A model generated the notes under the pieces. The model was not told where the DNA came from. It saw only the letters and a list, made by a program, of their open reading frames with translations, and made no database searches. Positions 1-9,818 of a stretch of DNA of 64,000 nucleotides are shown here, piece by piece. A program made the translations under genes and the position numbers. The first letter of the stretch is position 1. Each line of letters starts with the position of its first letter. This DNA comes from Tetrapisispora phaffii CBS 4417 (taxonomy: Eukaryota; Ascomycota; Saccharomycetes; Saccharomycetales; Saccharomycetaceae). Location: assembly GCF_000236905.1 (NCBI RefSeq), contig NC_016526.1, positions 744,001 through 808,000 of the forward strand. The letters are read 5' to 3'.

Positions 1-315
1 AGGATCCTGAGATGACTACTAGAATAATCTAATGATTGGACAACCAAGGTATCAAAAAACATTATTTTGCTAGTTTCAGTAACTGTAATTTCTTGTTGAG
101 AGACGAGTAGATGTTTTAGTCGGGAGGTCTTTGAGTGCAAGAGTGCCAAGGTTTTGAGCTTTGCTGAAAATTTATAATGTAAAGATGACTCTGGTTCAAT
201 AATTTCAATGTATATATATAAGTGTGTGTATGTTCTTGTATGTGTTTTATCTGTTTGTTGTATTATAACATAAGCCGCAAACACCAACAGTGATATATGC
301 TTGGAATTCTTCAAT
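1..315. other. left-edge intergenic, MAE1 upstream region
   Basis: AT-rich sequence with no convincing ORF or RNA gene. A short TA-rich stretch around 209-220 lies about 100 bases before the MAE1 start and could serve as its TATA region. Confidence 0.5.
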
Positions 316-2295
316 ATGTTGAAATCGACAAAACACTGTTTGGTCACTAGGGCTATTAATTGTAGTCGTGTTTTCTCTACAGTTGAGATCTTGTATAAAC
401 CTGCTTATTCTCCAGTTGAGAGCTTCAGCCCACAAGTCCTGGATTCTTCTCATTGCAAAGTTAAAGACCATTTTACAAAGACTCCAATAGGTAAAGAAGC
501 CCAATATTTGTTCCATAATAAGAAAATCAAGAAGGCTACAAGACTCTCGGTGTCAAACCAAGCTGTTGAATGTCATTTAGAGTCATTCAATTTACTGAAC
601 TCGCCTCTTTTCAATAAAGGGTCTGCATTCACTCAAGAGGAAAGAGAGGCTTTCAAACTAGATGCATTGTTACCGCCACAAATTAACACACTGGAGGAAC
701 AAGTAGAAAGAGCCTATAAACAACTATGCAGATTTAAAACACCACTGGCTAAAAATGATTTCATGACTTCAATGAGGGTTCAGAATAAAGTATTATATTT
801 TGCTTTGATCAAAGAACATATTAAAGAATTAGTGCCAATCATTTATACTCCAACAGAAGGTGACGCTATTGCGGCGTATTCTCATAGATTTAGAAAACCA
901 GAAGGTATTTTCTTGGATATCACTGATCCAGACTCAATAGAGAGAAGACTATCTCTTTACGGAGAAGACAAAGACGTGGACTACATTGTAGTTACTGATT
1001 CGGAAGGGATTTTAGGTATTGGTGATCAGGGTGTCGGTGGTATTAGAATCGCGGTGTCCAAATTGGCTTTAATGACTCTATGTGGTGGCATTCATCCAGG
1101 TCGTGTCTTACCTGTTTGTCTAGATGTTGGAACAAATAACAAACGACTGGCTAGAGACGAATTGTATATGGGAAACAGATTTTCAAGAATTAGAGGCAAA
1201 CAATATGATGAGTTTGTTGAGAAATTCATACAAGCCGTCAAAAAACGTTTCCCATCTGCCATCTTGCATTTTGAAGACTTTGGTGTCACAAACGCAAGAA
1301 GGTTACTAAATAGATATAAAAATGAGTTGCCTTGCTTCAATGACGATATTCAAGGTACAGGCGCTGTCGTGATGGCATCGCTTATTGCAGCATTGAGGCA
1401 TACCAATAGAACTCTAGATGCTTCCAAAATATTAATATTTGGTGCAGGTTCTGCCGGTTTAGGTATTGCTGATCAAATTGTTAATAATTTAGTAGCAGAT
1501 GGGATGTCAAAAGAAGTGGCTAGATCCAAAATTTACCTAATGGATAGACGAGGTTTGATATTAAAGAGTATGGAGGATGTATCCTCGCCTAGTCAATATC
1601 TTTTTGCTAAAGATGACGAACTAGCTAGTTCGTTCGATTCAGAATCGTTACAGGAGGTCATTTCTATGGTCAAACCTACTTGTTTGATAGGTTGTTCGAC
1701 CCAGGCTGGTGCCTTCAATAAAGTTGTAATAAAAGAGATGTACAAACATAATCCTCGACCAATTATATTCCCATTGTCCAATCCAACTAGATTGCATGAG
1801 GCGGTTCCTGAAGATTTATTAAAATGGACGGACTTCAACGCGTTAGTGGCCACTGGTTCACCTTTCCCACCTGTTGAAGGGTATAGAATATCTGAAAATA
1901 ATAATTGTTTCTCATTCCCTGGTATTGGGTTAGGCGCAGTACTATCTCGTGCTACTGTAATTTCTGATAAGATGATTGCTGCAGCAGTTCATCAGTTGGC
2001 ATCATTGTCTCCATTAAAGGATGGGGATTCCAGACCAGGTTTATTACCCTCGATGACTGAAATCAATGACACATCATCTAGAGTGGCGACTGCTGTCATT
2101 TTACAAGCGATCGAAGAAGGTGTAGCCAGAATTGAAAATGAAACGATACCGGGCTCTAAACATGAAGAAAAAGTGAATGTTCCTAGAGACTTCGATGGTT
2201 GTTTGGAGTGGGTTCGCGAACAGATGTGGAAGCCTGAATACAAACCAATGGTGAAGGTTGTCCATGATCCCACAATCCATACCCATCAACTCTAA
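316..2295 (+). CDS. MAE1: mitochondrial NAD(P)-dependent malic enzyme
   Basis: Oxidative decarboxylation of malate to pyruvate in the mitochondrial matrix. The 659-residue product matches the yeast Mae1 family over its whole length (about 669 residues in S. cerevisiae). Visible landmarks are the malic-domain block ELVPIIYTPTEGDA, the YIVVTDSEGILGIGDQG stretch, the metal/substrate block FNDDIQGTG near residue 341 and the dinucleotide loop GAGSAG at 376-381. The first about 80 residues are basic, Ser/Thr-rich and poorly conserved, as expected of a mitochondrial presequence. The frame is open from 301, but that codon is TTG; the first ATG is at 316 and is preferred. The gene is tail-to-tail with NEM1, 170 bases apart. 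No defects are seen. Confidence 0.97.
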   Translation: MLKSTKHCLVTRAINCSRVFSTVEILYKPAYSPVESFSPQVLDSSHCKVKDHFTKTPIGKEAQYLFHNKKIKKATRLSVSNQAVECHLESFNLLNSPLFNKGSAFTQEEREAFKLDALLPPQINTLEEQVERAYKQLCRFKTPLAKNDFMTSMRVQNKVLYFALIKEHIKELVPIIYTPTEGDAIAAYSHRFRKPEGIFLDITDPDSIERRLSLYGEDKDVDYIVVTDSEGILGIGDQGVGGIRIAVSKLALMTLCGGIHPGRVLPVCLDVGTNNKRLARDELYMGNRFSRIRGKQYDEFVEKFIQAVKKRFPSAILHFEDFGVTNARRLLNRYKNELPCFNDDIQGTGAVVMASLIAALRHTNRTLDASKILIFGAGSAGLGIADQIVNNLVADGMSKEVARSKIYLMDRRGLILKSMEDVSSPSQYLFAKDDELASSFDSESLQEVISMVKPTCLIGCSTQAGAFNKVVIKEMYKHNPRPIIFPLSNPTRLHEAVPEDLLKWTDFNALVATGSPFPPVEGYRISENNNCFSFPGIGLGAVLSRATVISDKMIAAAVHQLASLSPLKDGDSRPGLLPSMTEINDTSSRVATAVILQAIEEGVARIENETIPGSKHEEKVNVPRDFDGCLEWVREQMWKPEYKPMVKVVHDPTIHTHQL

Positions 2296-2465
2296 GAAGC
2301 AGTTCCTAGGACTTTCCGTATTTACATTTATGTTATTATATCACCGGTAACCAGCGATAGAATGGTCACAAAATACATACACATACCTAGATATAAATGC
2401 AGACAGCTCTATCAAAAATATTTTATCCATGTTCTTTTAAAAATATATAATTTGATTTTATATAA

Positions 2466-3644
2466 TTAATTGATATCAAATGCTCTTTCCCCATTCTTTA
2501 ATGACAATATGTTTCTAACGTCTGTAGTATACCTCAATGACTCCAAGAAGGGTAATAAATTCAACAAATCTTGATCTGTGGGATCACTTATCCATCCTTC
2601 CACTTGAATAGCGTTATCTACATTCATTGCATAACTGACGGGGCTATTATCTATCAATATAATTTCATGCAATATCGAATTAGCTCTAACGAGCTCATTT
2701 CCATGATCATCATTAGTATCATTAATTATCGACAGATCCTTAATGTAACCTACGCCATCTCGGAGAATACAATGGTTTCTGTAGTACCTCTTCGAGAAGT
2801 TTCCTACAAATGAGGATTCTAGCCAGTCGATAACAGGGTCTGCGTACTCTTTCATTGATGCAGTGAAAATGATCAAATCGTACCATTTACTTACATTAGA
2901 TAAGAACAGATCGCAATAAGGCCTCTTGTGGACGTAATACAAAGTCGATATGCCGCTGATTTGGAATTTCACTTCCACCAGATGCGCCTGTGCGTTGTTC
3001 GAGTTGGAGTTTGATCTAGAGATGGAATGGATCAGAGTCTCGTCTAGATCTAGAACGAGTTTCTTCTTCCTCCCACTATGCAATATGGATCTTGGAATCA
3101 GTTTTTTAGGGAACAAGAACCTCCCCATCTTCTTTGTGCCGAACGCTACGGACGAGGACATAGACTTGACCGCCGAGTTATTTTTACCGCTGCCAGCAGC
3201 ACCAGGGACTTTGTATAGGTTCGAAGCGTTAAGCAAAGAACCCTTGACTGTGTCTCGTTGTAGTATCATTTCGCCGCCTTTCATGTCGTCTTCGAGCACG
3301 GAATCCAAGTTCTGCAATTGCTCGGTTCTCTTACGGCCCTTTGTGACATAGAACGCATTGTTGTTAGCGATCGAGGAAGCATCCGACAGACTGTTCGCCG
3401 TCTGCGAGTCCCTAGATCTGCCGTTGTTACTGTTGTTCTGTTCGAACAAAGTCAATGGGAACGTTAGCAGATACCACGAGAACAGCAACGGTTTCACTAG
3501 CAACAACCTTGGCAAGAACAGAAGCACGAACCAGAACGGCTTCTCGTCTGGTAGAGCAGGTTGCAGCTCCTCTTGCTCCTCCTTGCCGCCCTCCTCTCTG
3601 ATCGATGTGATCAAACTATTCGAAATGTAAGATATCGTATTCAT
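2466..3644 (-). CDS. NEM1: Nem1-type nuclear-envelope protein phosphatase, catalytic subunit
   Basis: Catalytic subunit of the Nem1-Spo7 phosphatase, which activates the phosphatidate phosphatase Pah1 at the nuclear envelope/ER (family knowledge). The 392-residue product has a hydrophobic membrane hairpin near the N terminus (about residues 45-75), a low-complexity linker, then a C-terminal FCP1/HAD domain with the catalytic DLDET at 199-203. The block around FGTKKMGRFLFPKKLIP and the ending are nearly identical to S. cerevisiae Nem1 (446 residues). The open frame extends upstream to a GTG at 3725, but the first ATG is at 3644, directly before the conserved N-terminal region. Two Reb1-like TTACCCGG sites lie about 290-340 bases upstream. 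Confidence 0.96.
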   Translation of the reverse strand: MNTISYISNSLITSIREEGGKEEQEELQPALPDEKPFWFVLLFLPRLLLVKPLLFSWYLLTFPLTLFEQNNSNNGRSRDSQTANSLSDASSIANNNAFYVTKGRKRTEQLQNLDSVLEDDMKGGEMILQRDTVKGSLLNASNLYKVPGAAGSGKNNSAVKSMSSSVAFGTKKMGRFLFPKKLIPRSILHSGRKKKLVLDLDETLIHSISRSNSNSNNAQAHLVEVKFQISGISTLYYVHKRPYCDLFLSNVSKWYDLIIFTASMKEYADPVIDWLESSFVGNFSKRYYRNHCILRDGVGYIKDLSIINDTNDDHGNELVRANSILHEIILIDNSPVSYAMNVDNAIQVEGWISDPTDQDLLNLLPFLESLRYTTDVRNILSLKNGERAFDIN

Positions 3645-3935
3645 TGCGATACTTGCGATAGATATCTCCTCACCTTCCCTTGTGACGGAGTGAAAAAAGA
3701 AATAAAAGGTGTCCAGATAGTGCACTTTGCCGCCATTATATAAAAAAACAATGCAAATTAGCCGCCAACATCTTTTATTGCCATTGAAGTTATCCAGTCG
3801 AATGAGAAGGGGAGTGTAGTACCAGCATCCAATAAGACTTCCTGTGCCATGTTCACATCACTATAAATTAAAAAACAAACGTGCACACACACACCCTACA
3901 CCAAATTGGGGAAGTGAAAAGCTCATCACATACAT

Positions 3936-3984
3936 TTACCCGGATAAACAGACGGCACCAAAATTTTGTTAGACTGTTACCCGG
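3936..3984. promoter_or_regulatory. paired Reb1-like sites upstream of NEM1
   Basis: TTACCCGG occurs at 3936-3943 and again at 3977-3984, both in the same orientation. This matches the known Reb1 general regulatory factor core (TTACCCG). The pair lies about 290-340 bases before the NEM1 ATG, a normal distance for a nucleosome-depleted yeast promoter. Confidence 0.6.
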
Positions 3985-5658
3985 GTGTTTCGAGTGGCAA
4001 CATAATTTTGCTTATCCAGAATGCACGAGACGTCGTACCAAACTACATTTTCCACATGGGTTCCTTCAACACGTCAGTCTTCAGTAACCTCTAAGCTTTC
4101 TCAGACAGCGGTGACTTATCGGCATCTTATGAAACTTGACGTCTGGACGTTCGGTGCTGTTTGGTGGAGAGACAGAGGGACAAGACAAATACGTAGAGGT
4201 TGGATACAAATGGAGGTGCAGAAAATGTTAACTATCAAACGTAAAATGCAGGTGTTGTGAGACGCTCTCCAAGAGATGCGTGACGCCTTGGTATTAAAGT
4301 TTTTTAAACTTTGGTTTTGGCTTCGTGGTAGGACTCTCCCGCTGAGTAACACTGCCCTGCAGACGGGGCACGCTCACGCCAACGAGTCTAGAGAGAACAG
4401 CGGCGCGAGCAAATAGAAAAAGAAAGATTGATACCACGGCAAAAATAAGAAATTCCAATAATAGATCGACAGTCAGCGGGTTTGCTGGACACCTGCTCCA
4501 CGCATCGAGTGCCCAGCGCGCTGGCATATCAGATGCATGAGCATCTCTCTGCGGACCTCTAACACGACAGTCACGCAGTCCTATCCTCTAGGGGGGGCTG
4601 GACGTAATTCCGCAAATTTGAAATTCTCACTTCCGTGCCAACAAATTCCGTGAATTTCCAGGGCATTGCACACTGGCACGGACACACATCCACGCCCAGA
4701 TAGGTAGAAAAAGAAAAAAACGTACACAACAGATGAGTAGTGTCACACGCTGCTTGTCTCCGAGGGTTATTGGTTTGCACGTATAAATACTAAATAAACG
4801 GGTGCGGTGCACCTCCTCTTGACGCCCCTTCGCGTCGACAACTACCATTTTGCAGCTCCCTGCTGCTACGCGTATCGGCGTGTCAACGCATTAATTTTCA
4901 AATGTTAAGTAATAGCCAGAAGCGGAATCCATCGAGACGTTGTCGGTGCAATAAAAGCTGCTAAACCTTAAATTTCTTTTCTCCGCTCCTCTTCGCATTT
5001 CCTCTTAGTGAATTTCATGAAATGTATGAAATTTAACGAAACTTCTGATTTTTCTCTTGTTCTACCCAGTTGCACTCCTTCATGCTTTTCGACATTCGTA
5101 GTACGTTCATCTCACATCAAATGTCAATTAGTTAAATATCACACACAGCAAATTTCGAAATAGTTGCAACATCGTTTTATTAGTCAAGATTCATTTCGAA
5201 AATTACCTCTATTGTGCGTGTGTTTCTCTTCAAAATATTAAACATACTCAAAATTTGTCGTATTTATTCGATTTTGTGTTTTTTCTTTTTCAAAATTTAA
5301 GATCGCTATTAGTCGTTCTAAGGATTTCGAAATGTTAAGATGCTATATATGACTTTGAAACAAAACAAACAAACAAACTTGTTACTGCTTACTTTGAATT
5401 TTGAAAAGTTTAAAGTTTTTCAAGCTTTATTAAAGTTTTTTACTCTAGTTAATGAATAAATTTAGTACTTGTTTTTTCTTCAACTACTAGTATTCTCAAT
5501 ATTCGTGGAAGAAATTTTCTTAATGGCTAGCAATATTTCTCTATTGAGGAAAAAATATTTTCAGCACCACATACTTTTATTTTCTTCTTTTGCATTTCTT
5601 TGTCAACGAACAAAAACAAGAGCATCTGCATTTAAAGTTATTAAACTTTTTTTCTACA

Positions 5659-5710
5659 CTTAAAAGAACTTAAAAGAACTTAATATATATGCTTATATAT
5701 ATATATATTT
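5659..5710. repeat. short tandem repeat and TA microsatellite
   Basis: CTTAAAAGAA is repeated twice plus a partial third copy at 5659-5683, followed by an alternating TA tract to about 5710. It lies about 560-610 bases before MOT3. Confidence 0.8.
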
Positions 5711-6271
5711 CAATTTTTTGCACTTAAAATATTGCTTGGAAAAGTATATAAGAGGATTTTAAGATTTAGAGATCCGTAGTTAGAGAGTGTGTTGCTTGTA
5801 CTGCTCGCTTACGCTGGTGCCTGACTCATTATAAAATCAAAAAACCTGGTTATAGTCGACCACGACATTTTTGGGCGGGTCTAAAGGAGATACAGTTGAC
5901 ACACACTCCCACACACATCCAGATATAACACAGCAAAATAGGAAAGTGTATATTGGCTTAAACTTTGGATAAGAAAGAGTTTCGGAAACCAAAAGAAAAA
6001 TAGTATTTAATATAGTACAACACACAAGACTTCGTTTTTTTTTATTTAATAAAGGTTAAGTTTGCCAAATAACCAACGGACTTTTACTAAATTTATATGT
6101 AAATAGCATTTTACTTTGTATAGTTGTACTAAATTTAGTAAAACTACAGGATTACAAAAACGTACTTAGACATTGTGTTTTATATATATTTTCACAGGTA
6201 TACAACTACGATTATAACCCGACAAGACTACAGAGCAATCAAGAAAATACAATCTGAACAATTAAACTAAC

Positions 6272-7435
6272 ATGACGAAACGAGATCCCCGTTTAAATGC
6301 TGAGCCAGACAATAGCAATAGCTCTTGCAACAACACAAATTCAGGGAACCAATTCGATTACAATAAACCACTTTTAGATAGTCAAGCAAAGAGCCCAGAT
6401 AATCAAACTAAACGAATAAATGTTCGAACCTCGAGTATAAATAAACATGAAAAACCATACCTTTTGGCACCAGAACTGAAGTCGTTCAATCAATATAATA
6501 ATAACACGACGCGTCATAACAGTCTACGAAATAATAATTTTAATCTCAGACCATGGACTCCAACTGTTCACAATACATATGCATTCCCACCTTTTTATTC
6601 TGAAAAAAATAATGGCACAAACAATAGCCAAAGTGTGATTGTAAATAGCTCAAAAACTGTACAATCGGATGGCGATTTTCTTTCAAAAGGGTTACCTCCA
6701 AGATTGGGCCCGGTGCATACCCAATACAATAACCAACATAAGATCCATGCAAGCAATGCTCAATTCAATTACCACTTACCATTCCCATTAGCCGATAGTA
6801 ATATCAGTCTGCATACACAATCAAATAGCAATGCGAGTAACTACAACAACGGCAGTAGTACTACTGGAAGCTCAAGCGACAGTGCAAGTGGCGGCAGTGG
6901 AAGTATAATGACAAGTAAAAACGAAAAAATATATTCTAATGATCAACAACAAAGCTATTATGCTCAAAACAATCAGCAACAGGACTCATTTGCATTTTCA
7001 GATAATATATACATGAACAACAAGTACATCTTTCGGTGTAACGTTTGTGGGAAATACTTCAAGAGGAAGTCATGGTTGAAAAGACATTTACTGTCTCATT
7101 CTTCAAATCGACAGTACTCCTGTCCCTGGTGTTTAAGTAAACACAAGAGGAAAGATAATCTTCTCCAACATATGAAATTGAAGCACAAACAACAAGTCTT
7201 GCAAGAAATGGACAAATTGAGCGAAAGTTCATTGGAATTGAACGATGAATCGAGTACTGGTACCGATACTGCATCGCCCATCGTGAACGAAACTGCATTG
7301 TCCATGTTGAACGACGATAGCGGAAGCAGCAGTAATGATAACGTGAGTATAATAGCAATGGTCGACAATGGGACCTTGAAGAAAGAAAACGTGAAAAAAG
7401 TCTTGAACTCAATAATCGAAAGACAAAGACAATAG
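6272..7435 (+). CDS. MOT3: Mot3-type C2H2 zinc-finger transcription factor
   Basis: DNA-binding regulator; in S. cerevisiae Mot3 represses hypoxic and ergosterol genes and can form a prion. The 387-residue protein has a long Asn/Ser-rich, probably disordered N-terminal region, then two C2H2 fingers: C256-C259-H272-H276 and C284-C287-H300-H305. The finger blocks FKRKSWLKRHLLSH and KRKDNLLQHMKLKH and the C-terminal helix ending near VKKVLNSIIERQRQ match Mot3. S. cerevisiae Mot3 is 490 residues; the difference is in low-complexity stretches. Synteny supports the call, because TVP18 follows in convergent orientation as in S. cerevisiae (YMR070W-YMR071C). The start is the first ATG of the frame. 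Confidence 0.92.
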   Translation: MTKRDPRLNAEPDNSNSSCNNTNSGNQFDYNKPLLDSQAKSPDNQTKRINVRTSSINKHEKPYLLAPELKSFNQYNNNTTRHNSLRNNNFNLRPWTPTVHNTYAFPPFYSEKNNGTNNSQSVIVNSSKTVQSDGDFLSKGLPPRLGPVHTQYNNQHKIHASNAQFNYHLPFPLADSNISLHTQSNSNASNYNNGSSTTGSSSDSASGGSGSIMTSKNEKIYSNDQQQSYYAQNNQQQDSFAFSDNIYMNNKYIFRCNVCGKYFKRKSWLKRHLLSHSSNRQYSCPWCLSKHKRKDNLLQHMKLKHKQQVLQEMDKLSESSLELNDESSTGTDTASPIVNETALSMLNDDSGSSSNDNVSIIAMVDNGTLKKENVKKVLNSIIERQRQ

Positions 7436-7782
7436 GATGATGACGAGCCCAAAGTTCAATTTTTTAAATTGGCTTATTTAACAACATCCCGGCAAAATTC
7501 CTATTGTAAATAATAGAACATGGGGGAAGGTAGAGCACGAACGTCTACACCACTATTATTTTGCATATGAATGCATGACTGCATAGCTAATATATATATA
7601 TATATATTATACATTATATACATTATATTCGTAACTACCATTGTATAAAAGCGTTTTCAATGAAGAAAACTAATGACGGCGCACAGGGAAGACATTGCTG
7701 TCATTATACGTTTGAATAAATTATATTATATTGAGACTATATTTGTATTTGTAGTAAAGTATTTATACAGATGGATGTGGGA
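7436..7782. other. MOT3-TVP18 intergenic
   Basis: Convergent 3' spacer of about 350 bases. It contains a TA microsatellite at about 7590-7608 and AT-rich 3'-processing-like sequence. No gene is seen. Confidence 0.6.
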
Positions 7783-8289
7783 TCATAACATTTCTCTGAC
7801 GACTGCTTCGTGTGGGAAGTCGTCGTCAGTTGGATTCTTAATGACGTTGGAAGTATGTTGAAACTCTTGTTTCTTGAAGAATGCAATGGCGTAGAAAGCA
7901 GCTGAAATTGAAAGACCAATTGCAACCACGATCAGACTTGTTACTTTCAAAATAAGTGAACACCACTGTACGATTGCCATTCCTGTGAAGAAGAGACATC
8001 TCCAGCCGTTCGTTTCGAAGTATTTCACAAAGTTGACAAAATTGTCGCTGAGGGGACATATTTTCAAAAGGAAAGGAATCTCAATGAACAGAATGACAAG
8101 ACTTTGTACTATGGCGACAATGCCAAAGGCAATGACTGCATTGACATGGAACAAATTAGCAATACCCAGAGCCATGCATAGTATGATATTGATGTATCCG
8201 AAGTATTGACCGTAGACGCTGAAATTGAAGCTCTTCAGATCTTTGAGCATACCTGCGCCGTTAATGAATTGTTTTATGCTGAGTGCCAT
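7783..8289 (-). CDS. TVP18: Golgi membrane protein Tvp18
   Basis: Small Tlg2-vesicle/late-Golgi membrane protein of uncertain role. The 168-residue product (167 in S. cerevisiae) has four predicted membrane segments and closely matches Tvp18 from the N-terminal MALSIKQFINGAG block to the C-terminal ending NPTDDDFPHEAVVREML. An upstream in-frame ATG at 8397 would add 36 unconserved residues; the ATG at 8289 fits the family length and is chosen. A long G-run pair on the + strand (C-runs on the coding strand) sits about 20 bases before this ATG. Confidence 0.95.
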   Translation of the reverse strand: MALSIKQFINGAGMLKDLKSFNFSVYGQYFGYINIILCMALGIANLFHVNAVIAFGIVAIVQSLVILFIEIPFLLKICPLSDNFVNFVKYFETNGWRCLFFTGMAIVQWCSLILKVTSLIVVAIGLSISAAFYAIAFFKKQEFQHTSNVIKNPTDDDFPHEAVVREML

Positions 8290-8385
8290 GAGTAGATGAG
8301 TGTGTGGGGGGAGGGGGGTATGGAGTGATAGATACTGTGTACGGGATAGCACGGGATGCAGTTTGAGAGGCACCCTTACACATGT

Positions 8386-8429
8386 ACATATAGCCATGCC
8401 AATATATATATATAGACATGGCTATATGT
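8386..8429. repeat. inverted repeat upstream of TVP18
   Basis: Thirteen-base arms ACATATAGCCATG (8386-8398) and CATGGCTATATGT (8417-8429) are exact reverse complements around an 18-base, mostly TA loop. The repeat lies about 100 bases upstream of the TVP18 start and could form a hairpin in a leader RNA or a cruciform. Confidence 0.85.
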
Positions 8430-8480
8430 GCGTTTCAGTATGAGTACGTTTCAGGAAGGGCTGTACCCAGGCTGATGAGA

Positions 8481-9120
8481 TCTGATACCATGCCATCGGG
8501 ATCACTGCACACGGCGCGCACATACACACAAACCCATCAGTGATGACCATGCCTGCGTGGAAGTGGCGATGTACTGGAACCCAGCTCGGCCTAGCGCAAG
8601 TGTCGGCACACACAGCGCAAAACCAGGGAACGGAGAACGACGGCGGGGTAAGCCGCACCTTTGACCAGCCGCGTCACCCGACACGAAGCTGCCGGGTGAG
8701 CAACTGCCGCTGCAGTTTACCCGGCGCACACCATCGCCACCGCCGTCTGTCTCTGGGCGCGACCCTCGGCTGCTCGCCCACCTCGGTCTTTTCGTTGTTG
8801 TCTCGCGCGCTGCGCTGCGCGAGACTCCCCTTCGGCTCGCCAACAAAACAGCGCAGCGTTTCCACGGCGCGCGAACAACGATTTTTCCGTTCGCGCGAAA
8901 ATCCTGGCAGCGTGTGAAAAAGCTGACACGCTGCGAAACTGCAGGCACGCGCACCGCACTGTGCCCGCGCACACAACACGCCGCAGCGCACCCTCCACGC
9001 CCCGTACCGACCACTTCGCTCCGCGCTTGCTCCACCGTCCCGGGCCGCCCGCCGGCCTCGCCCATAGCCCCCCCAGTCGCTGCAACTCCCCGCACGAGCG
9101 CTCCTTTCTCGCGCAAAACG
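8481..9120. other. GC-rich island in the TVP18-IXR1 intergenic region
   Basis: About 640 bases of strongly GC-rich sequence in an otherwise AT-rich window. I counted 70% GC in 8641-8700 and 75% in 8941-9000. Long ORFs in several frames of both strands (up to 211 codons) are what high GC produces by lack of stop codons; they are Arg/Ala/Pro-rich and match no family I know. The segment lies about 700-1340 bases before IXR1. No tRNA, rRNA or known ncRNA is recognised in it. Confidence 0.8.
8691..8934. repeat. series of GC-rich inverted repeats (hairpins)
   Basis: Four exact inverted repeats follow one another: GCCGGGT 8691-8697 with ACCCGGC 8719-8725; TCTCGCGC 8801-8808 with GCGCGAGA 8817-8824; CGCGCGAAC 8868-8876 with GTTCGCGCG 8889-8897; GCAGCGTGT 8907-8915 with ACACGCTGC 8926-8934. 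Loops are 8-21 bases. Confidence 0.85.
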
Positions 9121-9818
9121 TCCCAGAACGCACACAAAAAGAAAGAAGTTTACACAAAAACGCAAAAACACAAAAACACAAACGTCGATTCTTTGCATTT
9201 TCAAAATTAAATAAATAGAGAGCAACAACCGGGAAATTTTATCTTCACTGTTTCTTCCTTTCCACTACTTTTTCATTTCTGTAACACAAGTACATTACAA
9301 AACTCTTTTTATTTTATTTTGTTTTTTCGTTTGCGCTGTGAAGTTTTTTCGCCCTTCTTTCTAAGTGCACACTTTCAAGTACACACTACTGGGAAGAGAT
9401 AAAACATTTCATATCCTATTATATTTGTTTTGTTTGTTTATTTGTTTACTTACGTTTGAAAGACATTAAGCAAAGAAAGTATAACATATACACATATATA
9501 TACTGAGGTATCTCACAAGTTTTCTGTTTAAATTTTATTGCTAGAGAGTTTTATTCGGTAAAGATCACGGTTAGTCGGAATATTTTACATTGTATTTTTT
9601 GACGTCCTTCCATATATATCTAAATTTTTATTTTATTTTATTTGTTTTGCCACTTCTTTCTCACATATATTTTATTATTTTGTGAAAAAAAAAACGGAAC
9701 AGAAATATCTGAAGAAACATAGACAGCTTTCTTTCTTTTTTTTTTTTTAGTCCCTTTTACTTTTATAAGAAAAAAAGTTAATTAATAGTTACACATATTT
9801 TTTAGTGCGTTTACGACA
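9121..9818. other. IXR1 proximal upstream region
   Basis: After the GC-rich island the sequence switches to AT-rich, T-tract-rich promoter or leader DNA up to the IXR1 ATG, with an A-run near 9685 and a T-run near 9738. No separate gene is supported. Confidence 0.5.

Larger units (their letters stand above)
3645..6271. other. 2.6-kb intergenic region between NEM1 and MOT3
   Basis: Head-to-head spacer with no supported gene. It holds the NEM1 promoter (Reb1 pair) on the left and a very long MOT3 upstream region on the right. Within it are a CAAA run near 5362-5378, a 10-base tandem repeat (5659-5683), a TA microsatellite (about 5691-5710) and a TATATAAG box near 5746. ORFs of 60-80 codons here have no coding character. 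Such length is typical of heavily regulated yeast transcription-factor genes. Confidence 0.6.

Noticed and set aside
1092..1340. Antisense and alternate-frame ORFs inside MAE1 and other large genes
   Set aside because: All are shadows of well-supported genes with family matches in the main frame.
8502..9228. Overlapping long ORFs (up to 211 codons) in several frames of the GC-rich island
   Set aside because: High GC removes stop codons in every frame; the products are low-complexity Arg/Ala/Pro-rich, mutually overlapping and match no family.
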